Part shown: one piece after another, positions 31,501 to 39,251 of the stretch
Layout of the letters: every line of letters begins with the position of its first letter
How positions within the stretch are numbered: position 1 is the stretch's first letter
Assembly: GCA_016756835.1 (NCBI GenBank)
Contig: JAESPE010000003.1
Location: 1 to 64,000, forward strand
DNA length: 64,000 bases
Reading direction: 5' to 3'
From: a gamma proteobacterium endosymbiont of Lamellibrachia anaximandri
GTDB taxonomy: Bacteria > Pseudomonadota > Gammaproteobacteria > Chromatiales > Chromatiaceae
Notes under the pieces: generated by a model
The model's database searches: none
What the model saw: only the letters and a program-made list of their open reading frames with translations
What the model was told of the DNA's origin: nothing
Made by a program: the position numbers and the translations under genes

Positions 31501-33607
31501 AGACAATCTCCTGGCTCAGACGGATGCCCGGGGTAATACAACCCGATTCATCTATGATGATGCCGACAGGCAGACCCGCAAAACCTATCCGGACGGCACT
31601 ACCGAGACCCGGCAATATGATCCGGTGGGTAATGTCACAACCACCACGGATGCTAACAGCGATATAACGGTGCAGAGTTTTGATGCCAAGGGACAACTTA
31701 TCGCAAAGACTTTTCCGGATGCGACCGGGGAGACATTTTCCTATACAGCAACAGGCAAGGTGGCTACGGCTGATAATGTCCAGGGCACGACAACCTATAG
31801 CTACGATGTGAATGATCGTCTGGTTCGATTGGGCAATTCCGATGGCAGCTCAATTGAGTATGGCTATGATGCCGAGGGTAACCGTACCAGTGTCGCCTCC
31901 CGCCTCATGCCGATGGCTCTGGCACGCACGACAAATTATACCTACGATGTGCTGAACCGTATCGCAACGGTCATTGACCCAGATAGCAACACCACCACTT
32001 ATGCCTATGACGCCGTAGGAAATCTGGCCAGCATCGATTACCCCAATGGTGTTGTCACGACCTATACCTATGACAGTCTGAGCCGACTCTCTCTGCAGGT
32101 TCATAGCAAGGCAGGTGTTGAACTGGAACGCTTTCACTACGTGGTCAATGCCATCGGTGACAGAACCCGCGTGACACAGACTGACGGTTCGTTTGTTGAG
32201 TATGAGTATGATGGCCTGAGGCGTCTTATACGCGAGACTCACAGGAATATTTTCAACACTCTGATCTTTGACCGCAACTACATTTATGATGAGGTCGGAA
32301 ACCGTACCAGTACCATTGATCTGGGCGGCACCACTATCGTTTATCTATATGACAGCGCAGATAAACTGCTTTCAGCAGGCAGCACAAGTTACGCCTATGA
32401 TCCCAATGGCAACCGGAGCTCACGGGTCGATGGCGGCGGGTTGACGACCTATGACTTCGACTTTGAAAACAAGCTGACCTCAGTTAACGCATCCAGTGGT
32501 GCTGTGACCTATGGCTACAATGCTCAAGGTAACCGAACCCAACGGACCGAATCAGCAGTGACCACTCACTTCCTGGTTGATCCAATCAACCCGACGGGTG
32601 TGTCGCAGGTGCTGGGTGACTACGACAGCGCGGCAAATCCAATAGCTGAATATTTTTACGGTAACCAAATGTTGGCACAGAGTCGCAGTGGCGTGACTCA
32701 CTACCTGCACAGGGATGCCAGGCAGAATGTACGCCTGCTGACGGACAGTGCCGGTAATCTTACCGATACTTACCAGTACCAGGCATTTGGCCAAGAGTTG
32801 AGCCAGTTCGGTTCAACCACCAATCCCTATCGCTATTCCGGTGAACGTGTCGACCCCACCACTGGTTTGGTGCATATGCGGGCTCGTGACTATGATCCTG
32901 CGACGGGGCGTTTTGTTGGCCGAGATCCGTTTGAAGGTGTGTTGCGTGATCCTGTCTCCCTGCATCGCTACCTTTATGCCAATGCAAATCCGGTATTCTT
33001 TTCTGATCCCACCGGGCGTTTCTCTGCGGTGGAGCTCTCTGTATCCGTCAGCATTGGTGAGATTCTGTTTAACCTTGGGCCAACCCTGATCAAAGGCACC
33101 TTTACCGCAATGATCATTAAGAAGTTTTTTGGTATCGGCTTCCATCTTCGCCAGGCAGGTTATGAGTTGATGCTGGGTCAATACAATGGACCGCACAAGT
33201 TCGAGGTGGGAACCTCCGGGTACCATGTCTTTCTCGCCGGTAATGCCTTTATCAAGATGGGTGCCATAGCGATCGATTTTGTCGATACCCTCACTGATGC
33301 TTTGTTCTCGATCACCGCTGCAAGCAAATCATTGGTTGGAGTTGCCGGCGCGGTAAGAGCTGGATCCGGAGCGGTCAGTGTGGCAAGCAACGGGGCACAG
33401 CTAGGACTTGATCTCTTCGCCTTGACAAAGAAGATTGATTCGGTCTCTGGATCAGTCAAAAATCTGCATGCAGCAGCAACCGGGAAAAGCGCAGGAAAGG
33501 ATCCCAATACCACTAAGGCGGCCGCGCAGCTGGACACGGAGCGTACCAAGGCTGTTTCATTTGAGCTGTTAAAATTTGTGGTGGGTGCCTTTAGTAAAGG
33601 TAAATGA
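22595..33607 (+). CDS. giant multidomain RHS/YD-repeat protein with PKD, FG-GAP, cadherin-like, PASTA and metal-binding modules
   Basis: 3670-aa ORF; signal peptide; five PKD-like repeats; Big/cadherin-like domains; many DxDGDG FG-GAP repeats; PASTA-like segment; DNDGDGFTENQGDCNDTD...DGIDQDCDG; YD repeats; RHS core ending PTTGLVHMRARDYDPATGRFVGRDP...FFSDPTG; distinct C-terminal region. Confidence 0.9.
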   Translation: MKGFSGFRKTIFLLTALNCIYVLPAFGELSMGLVTATSVQRVNRFEVIYTYTAVLNNSGPEPLSNVTATLTSNTPYLTIIDGEIVFPDVPVSDGIESTDTITIRYNRRHTFRDEDHDWSFSQEDPAPSNTVPVADAGSDQSAFLWSTVTLNGSGSSDVDGDLLTFTWSLLSAPGGSAAALSDPNAVMPDFVLDAVGIYELELVVNDGTDDSVPDRVLITTSNSPPVADAGLDQSILTGTTVSLDGSGSSDVDGDLLTFTWSLPGVPAGSVAALSDPNAVMPSFIADLPGSYLAELIVNDGFVDSAIDIVTVTTENSGPVADAGPDQTVAVGDLVTLQGNGSSDADGDALSYLWSLIAVPTTSSASLSDPAAVSPAFIPDVPGDYLGQLIVNDGVTDSAPDTVKISTINSAPVADAGPDQTSSVGGVVTLDGSGSSDVDGDVLTYSWAFTSKPAGSSASLSDPGALSPAFVIDLPGTYVVGLVVNDGTLDSDSDPVIIQTENQAPVAVAVADADSVTLGTQVNLDGTASSDPDGDPLGYAWTLTTPTESTAILSDATSPTPGFTPDVAGNYLATLVVSDGTLASVAQVAVSASIPNNPPTLVAVGNRTISASQNFSLRLFGIDTDIGDTLTYSLSVSPSAMSVNPATGDLNWTPGAGDLGANVVMAQVNDNAGLSDAKSFTIDVVAPVVPPPANEPPQLAPIVDQTVTVGNALAVTPTANDPDVGDSLTLSLPLAPAGLTLAAGGTLQWTPTVDQVGSHDVTVQVTDGSGVVAVQSFIVTVIAVNRAPVAVDDTYTARVGETLAVAAPGILENDMDLDGDVLTSALVTDASKGTLNLNPDGSFDYTPTPPEFVFDFGTQIRCQLPENERRSTETVPIIMDLDGDGQSELIFTGSYATGGASRQHITAMRPDCSILWSFESAGFGTPIPNLGTTSNPRHPMAAADMDGDGNIEILVPIRTTGILSDHRYLILDHEGTLIGQTDLIPQINSQTAFQHTAPAIADLDADGDAEIVVAFIQANLPYLAIFDHNGNLLVVNEDAPSTANTSNSAGTKPVIVDLDLDGIPEILMTSHVYSNTGVYLRTFPLNESLGAATVHSNPRAIPAVANFDSDPEPEIYFQTNRGIYLFDQDGSLIWFFNDDARKNVVSNSGFDIPVTLANVDADSEIEIVTYIGRHYLTVLEADGSIKWQHTDAEWIFDDVAGPTAFDIDGNGIAEVIHVNGVEGHNGGSNGLYIHDGETGAELNFTRLNQGGSHLNSLLIADMDDDGESEIIVNNAFSTNAVWAGNIAVLEGLSGYPWAASRGIRNQLIDTYTHIEDDGGVPVSVKPHWLQLGKNGFNFVPQSTKVYTQIQCESPLATQLQHNATIAVGDVDNDGDIELAGVAFFGTTLQGTEVWLMNADDCSQQLLPNAADIRNAGGMSTGSQLGLHDIDGDGDLEIIGVRRIIPGVGSGGGEQLLAVHHDGSLVWPGDGASEPLGLVSSIGNSSDGGFAQMGPTFADIDGNGSVEIIMSWYTGAFGAAAPGNGVTVYNVADGTILWEYLGTTIAGDTDYKPPTVVDLDLDGTLEIIFHKEVLDHLGNKEFDLPIISLPESHLSVAVANFDEDPFPEIVGRDQGHLYLFEHDGTTVFANPNNNNSQSQISVADFDGDGEVEFAWYNGLGGFLTSGYMEVYDTDGSLLWSHQGLKEFGEDITRLKGVNPTAFDANGDGAFDIVVHLDIPNPIFGEDDGVYIFDGRDGSLLEYMPIGSASREQRYTTITDIDGDGAAEIISSFSNGLAGATRIWEGTASQPLPDAPAHRNQWTFNEGYADAKGNTLSNPVPHWLQSGLNGWNLIKLPPDPLAGTTDSFTYTANDGQVNSNTATVTFDVQPPGTPPVFLSAPDTLTTVGFSYEYAPRVVDIDPGDSVSFILTGGPAGMTIDPGNGRVSFTPDSEGSYKVSILASDTIGFSTPQTYTLTVGLPVTVPSVISQSQAIAETSLGGVGLLTGDVLSLNHPVIPAGDVSNQTPVAGSVAEFGSAVDLIISLGPAPEDIDNDGDGFTENQGDCNDTDNTIHTGANDPSADGIDQDCDGIDGNLSLTSILMLPATGDILTGDVVSLSATGIFEGGTSQNLTEIVNWSAGPVFSSATAGVFNVSATRGPVSGSAIINVVERVTGDVAPPVAEITVPAAGSTVTEPVDIVGTATDANFLKYTIGIAPTGETDFTEIANSTSQVTDGVLGQFDPTVLINDLYTIRLTVFDQGGNVSIHESTIQVDENLKVGNFSLSFTDLHIPMSGIPIKVVRNYDSRDKRKGDFGVGWRLDVQTLRLRSNRVLGSAWQVAKSGFTYVLLPTDDHKVSLVLANGQVEEFDLLVNPIVSALIPFPPSAIRASYIARPGTLGRLESLDNNNLTILDGQPGDVGLRDDLTNQLYDPDLFRYTSADGTQIVISKADGVQSIRDANGNTLTFTPNGITHSSGKSIIFVRDDLGRIAQITDPNGNSQTYTYDANGDLTHHTDTESNTTTYAYDAHHGLINLFDPLDRSLLRNEYGPDGRLISTTNADGRIVTLTHNVGARQEIVTDIDGSMTVMEYDASGNVLSVTDPLGSVTSHTYDGSGNPLTTTNGEGETTTRTYDARSNKLTETDPLGNTTTFIYDSADRVTRKTDARGNSTDFSYDARGNLLTHTNALGLVELSNSYDTRGNLLVQTDALGNTTQYEYDAVDNQIARTDALGNRTTYTYDANGNQLTETDRLGKTTTQLLDGRGLAIRSTDPLGNTTEFQYTVTGLLQAITDPAGNTTHQVLNAEGRELSSTDALGNLTENSYDIKGNLTRTTDPLGRIRTLQYDDLDRQIGATEPDGNASVLMYDNAGRIVEQIDARGNSTRFVYDFAGRNIKVIDALLQETRFEYDSVGNRIGMVDAKGQIFSFSYDALDRRVQVNFPDGSFETTAYDAADRVIRETDALGRSTHYQYDAKGNLTGVTDVLGGQTSYLYDQEDNLLAQTDARGNTTRFIYDDADRQTRKTYPDGTTETRQYDPVGNVTTTTDANSDITVQSFDAKGQLIAKTFPDATGETFSYTATGKVATADNVQGTTTYSYDVNDRLVRLGNSDGSSIEYGYDAEGNRTSVASRLMPMALARTTNYTYDVLNRIATVIDPDSNTTTYAYDAVGNLASIDYPNGVVTTYTYDSLSRLSLQVHSKAGVELERFHYVVNAIGDRTRVTQTDGSFVEYEYDGLRRLIRETHRNIFNTLIFDRNYIYDEVGNRTSTIDLGGTTIVYLYDSADKLLSAGSTSYAYDPNGNRSSRVDGGGLTTYDFDFENKLTSVNASSGAVTYGYNAQGNRTQRTESAVTTHFLVDPINPTGVSQVLGDYDSAANPIAEYFYGNQMLAQSRSGVTHYLHRDARQNVRLLTDSAGNLTDTYQYQAFGQELSQFGSTTNPYRYSGERVDPTTGLVHMRARDYDPATGRFVGRDPFEGVLRDPVSLHRYLYANANPVFFSDPTGRFSAVELSVSVSIGEILFNLGPTLIKGTFTAMIIKKFFGIGFHLRQAGYELMLGQYNGPHKFEVGTSGYHVFLAGNAFIKMGAIAIDFVDTLTDALFSITAASKSLVGVAGAVRAGSGAVSVASNGAQLGLDLFALTKKIDSVSGSVKNLHAAATGKSAGKDPNTTKAAAQLDTERTKAVSFELLKFVVGAFSKGK
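22991..24385 (+). repeat. five tandem 279-bp PKD-encoding repeats
   Basis: V(A)DAG repeat starts at 22991, 23270, 23549, 23828 and 24107, each exactly 279 bp apart. Confidence 0.85.
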
Positions 33608-33802
33608 CAGGGGCAGAAAAATCGGCAGTCGGTATCGCTTTCAAAATGGGACCCGCGGTAAAGGGGACATGTTTATTTAGCACTCAACCGCAAGGCAGTT
33701 CACGAAACGGCAAAATGGCATCGGCCTGAATGGTGGAGTGGTGGCATCAAAAATTAGTTGCCGCATAATGCTTTCGGCTGGACAGAATCTCAAGCCTGCC
33801 GC

Positions 33803-34780
33803 TTAACCTGAGCCATCCTGGCGGAAGAGGATCTCCAGACGCAGGAACAGGGCCGTGTTGATGTCACGACCGCCACCATTGTCATCCAGGGGCCAATAGA
33901 CTTCCGGGATCACTTCGTAGAAGAGCCAGGGACGGTAGAAGTTGCGCCGGTAACGTGCACGGATCCGATAGGTGTTGACCTGGAAATCGGGTCGAGTCTG
34001 CCCGAACATGCCGGCATCGAAGGCGATGGCACGGTGGGAAGAGTCCCGGTAGAAATAGGTGAATTCGCTGCTCCACTCTACACCGTTACTGATCTCGGAG
34101 AGAAGCCCGTAGTTGCTCCAGCGCAGCATATCCCCACCGGTCAGGGCGTGCTCGATATCACCGCGCAGATCGGCACCAAAGCCGTCCCGGGAGTCCCAAA
34201 AGCCGGTGCCGGCCAATCGGGTCAACCAGTCCTCATCGTAACGCCAAGCCTCTCGGTAACGTGTCCGGAGTTTGGTGGCCAGGGGGTTGAGCCGGAACCC
34301 GGCGGAAAAGGACAACTTTTTCATCGCCTGATCCAGCACATCGAAGCGCAGGTTGGCGCTGCTGGTACTGGTGGCCCCGGTAGTTGCGGCGGTGGGTAGC
34401 GGCACCTCTGAATCGGTCAGACGGTCCTCTTCGGTTCCCCCCTCGATCACCAGCCGGGCCTTGCGTTGCATTCGCGGCAGTTTCACCTGCAGGCGGAATT
34501 TCGGGTCGTAGGTTGTTTCATTGCGCGATTCGAACCGTAGATCTTGAATCAGACGCAGATGAACCACCGCATCGGTCTCCTCCGCATCCCGCTCATCCCC
34601 AAAGAAACGGTCGAACCAGTTGGCTCCTGCGTCCAGGGTCTCGCCGACCCCATGCACCGAGTAGTCTAACCAGTTTTCGTCCGCTTCGGTCTCTGCGCCG
34701 GCGGGGCTAACAGCGAGCGCCAAAGCCAGGGGAATCATGATTCCCATTACTCCAGCCGACGGTCTATCTCCTGCCTTCAT
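33803..34780 (-). CDS. hypothetical exported protein, probable outer-membrane beta-barrel
   Basis: Signal peptide (MGIMIPLALALAVSPAGAETEA); alternating aromatic strands near the C-terminus (FQVNTYRIRARYRRNFYRPWLFYEVIPEVYWP). Confidence 0.65.
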   Translation of the reverse strand: MKAGDRPSAGVMGIMIPLALALAVSPAGAETEADENWLDYSVHGVGETLDAGANWFDRFFGDERDAEETDAVVHLRLIQDLRFESRNETTYDPKFRLQVKLPRMQRKARLVIEGGTEEDRLTDSEVPLPTAATTGATSTSSANLRFDVLDQAMKKLSFSAGFRLNPLATKLRTRYREAWRYDEDWLTRLAGTGFWDSRDGFGADLRGDIEHALTGGDMLRWSNYGLLSEISNGVEWSSEFTYFYRDSSHRAIAFDAGMFGQTRPDFQVNTYRIRARYRRNFYRPWLFYEVIPEVYWPLDDNGGGRDINTALFLRLEILFRQDGSG

Positions 34781-35102
34781 TCACTGCGCCTTATCTATCC
34801 TGCCGTACAATGATCTTTGACCTGTCGCCTGTCAAAGCGATGACTGCTCGTTCCCACCCGCAAGCTGTCGCAGCAATATCCACTCTTCGATTATACCGGA
34901 TCCCAACCAGCCCAGGTCCGTATTTACCGCAACAGTGCTTCCGACGGCAGGTTTGAGGTATTCGCCACAAGGCAAAGTTCCTGTCCACCTCGGGGATGTT
35001 TATTCCGCTGCGCTTCGAAAAAGCAAATTACTATCCCGATATAAAATGCTAGGGAGCAGCGTTGACCACTGCCCCGGCTAATCATATTTGGCTACATTCA
35101 CA

Positions 35103-35432
35103 TCACTCACTCAGGTAGTACCCTAGGATACCTCCCAGGACGAATGCTCCAAGCGCATCGTCGTAATAGTAGTGGTGCCTTGGATAACGGTATGCCGGAT
35201 ATCCCCAATGGTGACGATTGCCTTTCCAATGCCGGTGATGCTGGGAATGACGGTGCTCCCTATGACGCAAGCGTTCATGCTTGCGTGGTCGCTCGGTACG
35301 ATAGCTGTAGTCGATGCTCTTGATCATGCCTGCTTTATCATTGGGTTCTGCTTCCGCGGTCAGTGGGGCTCCAAGGGACATCAGAATCAAAGTGGATGCC
35401 GAGAGTGCGGTAATCAGGCTCTTGTTGCGCAT
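35103..35432 (-). CDS. His-rich small exported protein
   Basis: Start at 35432 (MRNKSLITALSASTLILMSLGAPLTAEA); His/Arg-rich centre (HERLRHREHRHSQHHRHWKGNRHHWG) and hydrophobic C-terminus. Confidence 0.65.
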   Translation of the reverse strand: MRNKSLITALSASTLILMSLGAPLTAEAEPNDKAGMIKSIDYSYRTERPRKHERLRHREHRHSQHHRHWKGNRHHWGYPAYRYPRHHYYYDDALGAFVLGGILGYYLSE

Positions 35433-35552
35433 TTTTAACCTCCAGGAGAGCGATTGAATTCCTCTCCTACTGGTAACGATAAGCAAGGGATACTGAACGA
35501 GAGCTTAATGATGTTTTTCGAAAATGCCTTTAGCTGTAATAGATAAAGGGGT

Positions 35553-35876
35553 TTATATTTTGCTTGGCATCTCTACTAACTCTGACACTTCAAGTGAACC
35601 GCCAATATCAAGAAAAGGGCAAGCCTTTGCAATCGACAGCGCCGCCTCCAAAGAATCCGCTTCAATTATTGTGTAACCAGACATTGTCGTTGCGCCTCCA
35701 ATGGTAACAGTGCCATCAGAGTTTACTGTGCTTGTATTTTTAAGCGGATTTGCAGGACTAACAGCTGAGTCGCCCAATGAAGATAACCAATCCATATATT
35801 TCGAAAAATGTTGCTTACCTTCCTCTGGACTGGATGGTTGATCACCGCCTAGATAAACAATAACGTATTGAGGCAT
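35553..35876 (-). CDS. YCII-related (YciI/DGPF-like) protein
   Basis: 107 aa; MPQYVIVYLGGDQP...SGYTIIEADSLEAALSIAKACPFLDIGGSLEVSEL. Confidence 0.75.
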   Translation of the reverse strand: MPQYVIVYLGGDQPSSPEEGKQHFSKYMDWLSSLGDSAVSPANPLKNTSTVNSDGTVTIGGATTMSGYTIIEADSLEAALSIAKACPFLDIGGSLEVSELVEMPSKI

Positions 35877-36339
35877 TTGCGTTTCTCCATTGTTGAAATT
35901 TAACTTTTACCGCACTTCAAAAAACATAACTTTGAAAATCTCCGGGTGGAGGGGCAAGACCCTCTTATCAAGATGATTCTTGGCCATACCTGGACATAAT
36001 GTCCAGTAGTAGATTTCTCACCTAACTGGATACGCAAGATCAAGGGGGGTTGCGAATGGGTAGAGAAGCGTCCAATACCTATGCCAATTAGACAGATGCT
36101 TTGGGTGAAAGTTAATTTGTCGGAATTATTTACACCTTGGAAATTAATTGAATTTACCTTTCCGGCCACACTAACTAATTGAAATTAATCTAAATATATC
36201 CTTTAAGCTATCGATTTCTCCTCACCAATAGTCTCACGAAAAGAAGTAAAATCCTGTTTATTATCGGATTACTTTACATGTTCGGAAAATTTGTCTGCTG
36301 GAATCCCTTATATCATTGTATTCAGTGTGGTTTTTTTGC

Positions 36340-36355
36340 AGGCATAGTTGTTGCG
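36340..36355 (+). promoter_or_regulatory. candidate sigma-54 (-24/-12) promoter upstream of PEP-CTERM genes
   Basis: AGGCATAGTTGTTGCG versus TGGCAYRNNNNTTGCW; GG-N10-GC spacing intact; two terminal mismatches. Confidence 0.5.
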
Positions 36356-36441
36356 TGTTATTTTGCGGGGTTGCTGTCAATCATGCTCAAGTAGTCAATG
36401 TCAGTAGGTAATTGTAAATGATTCTCAGGAGGAATTAGGAA

Positions 36442-37065
36442 ATGAACCGATTCTTAAAGTCAGCTCTTACAGTCGGCTATGGTTTGGCCTTCCTTGCAGC
36501 CACATCTGCTCATGCTAGTTATATAGACTCTAATGGCCTTGAGTGGCGTGACCTCACTGACACTGCCGAAATCATACCCAATTCTTTGGATAGTGCATGT
36601 GATGATACAACGTTCGTTTGTAGCGGGGACGTCCTCTCCGTTTCGGTTGACGGTTGGATTTGGGCGTCTATCATCGAAGTGCGTTCTTTATTAAGCGAGC
36701 TCACCGGCCTCGACGTCTCGGTTTCCAACCCTTCCTACGCTGAGCCGGACTCGGCGTGGGCTCCATCAGCCGTCGCGGCCTTAGGCGCCACGCTCACAAC
36801 AGGCACTGTCACAGCATCAATCGGTGTGTCGCGGGACTACTCGATAGCCGCTGGTGGTTACCTGAAAGGGGAGGTATGGGATTATGTGACACCGCGCGAC
36901 GATTTCGTATACACGGACCGCATAATGCCCGGGCAGATCGACGATCCCGATATCGGGGCTTTCATGTATCGTCAGGCCAACGTCCCAGAACCCTCATCTC
37001 TCGCCTTGCTATTAGTTGGCTTTGCTGGTCTGGGTTTCGCAAGACGTAAACGGGTTCAAAAATAA
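36442..37065 (+). CDS. PEP-CTERM sorting-domain protein
   Basis: Signal peptide and C-terminal VPEPSSLALLLVGFAGLGFARRKRVQK. Confidence 0.88.
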   Translation: MNRFLKSALTVGYGLAFLAATSAHASYIDSNGLEWRDLTDTAEIIPNSLDSACDDTTFVCSGDVLSVSVDGWIWASIIEVRSLLSELTGLDVSVSNPSYAEPDSAWAPSAVAALGATLTTGTVTASIGVSRDYSIAAGGYLKGEVWDYVTPRDDFVYTDRIMPGQIDDPDIGAFMYRQANVPEPSSLALLLVGFAGLGFARRKRVQK

Positions 37066-37110
37066 CAGATTGTACGGGCTTTACGGACAACAAAATATAA
37101 GGGTAAAAGC

Positions 37111-37644
37111 ATGGCGCAGTTAAAAACACTTCTCATTGTCACCGTTTTCATGCTTCTCAACGTAGGCAATGCACACGCGACACTCGTCAATGTAGCACCG
37201 GGGGGAACAGCAACGGCGAGCGGGACATATCTTACAAGCACACCTGATCTCGCAATTGATGGCAACACTACCACTTTGTGGAATGCTGGCTCGTGGCCAA
37301 CGCAATGGATTGAAATCGATCTTGGTTCCGTATTCCAGATTGTAGAAATTAGAGCCTGGGTTGCACAGACCCCGGCTGGGGGAACCCAACATGATGTTAC
37401 TTTGGATGGTGCATCTGACTTCTCTTGGATTGGAATTACTAGTGATGGCGACATCCTGAACCATAATTATGCCACTGCGGCCAGCGCGCAAACAGTAAGG
37501 ATCACTACCACAAGTAGCCCTAGCTGGGTTGCCTGGAATGAGATTGAAATCTGGGCACAGGTACCCGAACCTTCCACTCTTGCCCTAATGGGCCTAGGCT
37601 TAGCTGGACTTGGCTTTGCCAGCCGCAAAAAGAAACAAGCATAA
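37111..37644 (+). CDS. PEP-CTERM protein with discoidin (F5/8 type C)-like domain
   Basis: Signal peptide, GGTATASGTYLTSTPDLAIDGNTTTLWNAGSWPTQWIEIDLGSVFQIVEIRAW, C-terminal VPEPSTLALMGLGLAGLGFASRKKKQA. Confidence 0.85.
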   Translation: MAQLKTLLIVTVFMLLNVGNAHATLVNVAPGGTATASGTYLTSTPDLAIDGNTTTLWNAGSWPTQWIEIDLGSVFQIVEIRAWVAQTPAGGTQHDVTLDGASDFSWIGITSDGDILNHNYATAASAQTVRITTTSSPSWVAWNEIEIWAQVPEPSTLALMGLGLAGLGFASRKKKQA

Positions 37645-37739
37645 GAACTAAATCAAAGCCGTAATGACAGGCCTCGCCTCGTGCGGGGCTACGGCCATCC
37701 TCTTACCCCAAACATCCTTAGCTTGTCAGCTGTGGTGGG

Positions 37740-38192
37740 CTATCGGGCTTTGTCTGGTTCTGGGACGCCTGAGCAAGCCTCCAGCATCCTTGTCAGCTCT
37801 TTGATTGTCTCCTGCTCCTGCGCGGGGTCGTCATGTTTGATTTCGTCGACCTTGAGAGTTGAATTCCCAGAGGTTAAGACGAGACCTTTGACCAGTCCGG
37901 TTTGGATTGTTTTCTCTTTTGCCACGCTTTGTTCTTCGAGTTGTTCAAATAGTTCATCAATTGTCACTCGATACCTGCGAGCCGGCACGACCGCACGTTG
38001 TCTGCTGTCAGTAGACAATGAGCGCCGTACCTCCCGTCTGTTGAGGGGGAAGTAGTGCCGGTACCGGGCGGGGATCACGGTGCGGAAGTACCAAATGCCG
38101 TGACGGTTTTTCCAGAGAAGGCGGATGTCTTCACTTTTCTGACCTGAGTGGATCACTACGGGCCAGAAAAGTAAGAAATCCTTATTTATCAA
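37740..38192 (-). pseudogene. truncated tyrosine-recombinase N-terminus (DUF6538-like)
   Basis: 150-aa ORF with LWKNRHGIWYFRTVIPARYRHYFPLNRREVRRSLSTDSRQRAVVPARRY, typical of phage-type integrase N-termini; no catalytic domain follows; starts 6 bp from the tmRNA 3' end. Confidence 0.65.
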
Positions 38193-38197
38193 TAAGT

Positions 38198-38573
38198 TGG
38201 TGGAGGCGGGCGGATTCGAACCGCCGTCCGCGAGTCCTCTGCCTGAGGTTCTACATGTTTAGTCCGGTCTATTATTTTTAGCTGGCTGCCACCCGACGGA
38301 CAGGGTGTGCAGATAGCGATTTCGGTAAAGTTTTAACGAATTCGCCCCGAACAAGCTTCATCGCGATCTTATGAGATATGACGCCTGATTGGTCCGAAGA
38401 CCCTGGACGCATAAGCACGGCTCCAGTCAGACGGCATTCTACCGGTTATTAAGCGGCGAGTGCGTAGTTGTCGTCGTTGGCAACTATAAGTTTACAGCTA
38501 GTTTTACGAGGTAATCTGCCCCTCGACATGCACCTAAGGTTTTGTAACCCCCGTCGAAGCCTACGTCGCCCCC
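38198..38573 (-). ncRNA. ssrA: tmRNA
   Basis: Minus strand GGGGGCG...CGCCTCC-A-CCA acceptor stem, T-arm GGTTCGAATCC, and tag reading frame ANDDNYALAA-stop (38449-38481); next to smpB. Confidence 0.95.
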
Positions 38574-38654
38574 AAGGAGAAACTTTTCTCAAGTCTCAAG
38601 AGTAGACATTATAAATTACCAGGAAGTTCCGCGCCATGCCGAAGTGAGGTTGGA

Positions 38655-39137
38655 TTAGCCGCGTTTGAAGATTCGCTCTTTCTCCCGCTTCCAGTCACGG
38701 TCTTTGTCGCTGCTGCGTTTATCGTGCTGTTTTTTACCTTTTGCCAGACCGATTTCCAGTTTAGCGTAGCCTTTTTTCCAGTAGAGTGCGGTGGGAACCA
38801 AGGTGTAGCCTTTTCGCTCCACCAAGCCGATGAGTTTGCTTAGTTCGCGGCGGTGCAGCAACAGTTTTCGGCTGCGGGTCGGATCGGTCGTGACATGAGT
38901 GGACGCGGTTTTGAGCGGAGTAATATGGGCGCCAAAGAGGTAGGCCTCGCCGTTCTGAATGATGACGTAGCTTTCCTTGATCTGCACGCGTCCCTCGCGC
39001 AGGCTCTTGACCTCCCATCCCTGCAGGGAGATGCCCGCCTCGTAGCGCTCTTCGATAAAAAAGTCGTGCTTCGCCTTCTTGTTGAGGGCGATGGTCGAGC
39101 CGCCGGAGGATTTCGCTGATTTTGATTTTTTTCCCAT
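38655..39137 (-). CDS. smpB: SsrA-binding protein
   Basis: [41 protein letters not shown]...; adjacent to ssrA. Confidence 0.97.
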   Translation of the reverse strand: MGKKSKSAKSSGGSTIALNKKAKHDFFIEERYEAGISLQGWEVKSLREGRVQIKESYVIIQNGEAYLFGAHITPLKTASTHVTTDPTRSRKLLLHRRELSKLIGLVERKGYTLVPTALYWKKGYAKLEIGLAKGKKQHDKRSSDKDRDWKREKERIFKRG

Positions 39138-39251
39138 CGGCGCATTCTATGCGAGTGGGCATCTATCGGCCAGTCCTGCCTTGTTATAGAGGTTGATTTC
39201 AGGCAAAATAAATCGCTTTCGATCAAGCGCTTCAGGGGACACAGTTTTCGC

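Noticed and set aside
29990-32900. Short repeated DNA words across the RHS region
   Set aside because: Explained by YD-repeat coding (e.g. GGCAAC, TATGATGC words), not a non-coding repeat.
34525-34540. GATTCGAACCG match to the ssrA T-arm, considered as an att site
   Set aside because: Only 11 nt, lies within an intact coding sequence, and the T-arm motif is common; insufficient for an att call.
36442-37644. Possible exosortase locus near the PEP-CTERM genes
   Set aside because: No exosortase or EPS gene is present in the window; only the substrates are here.
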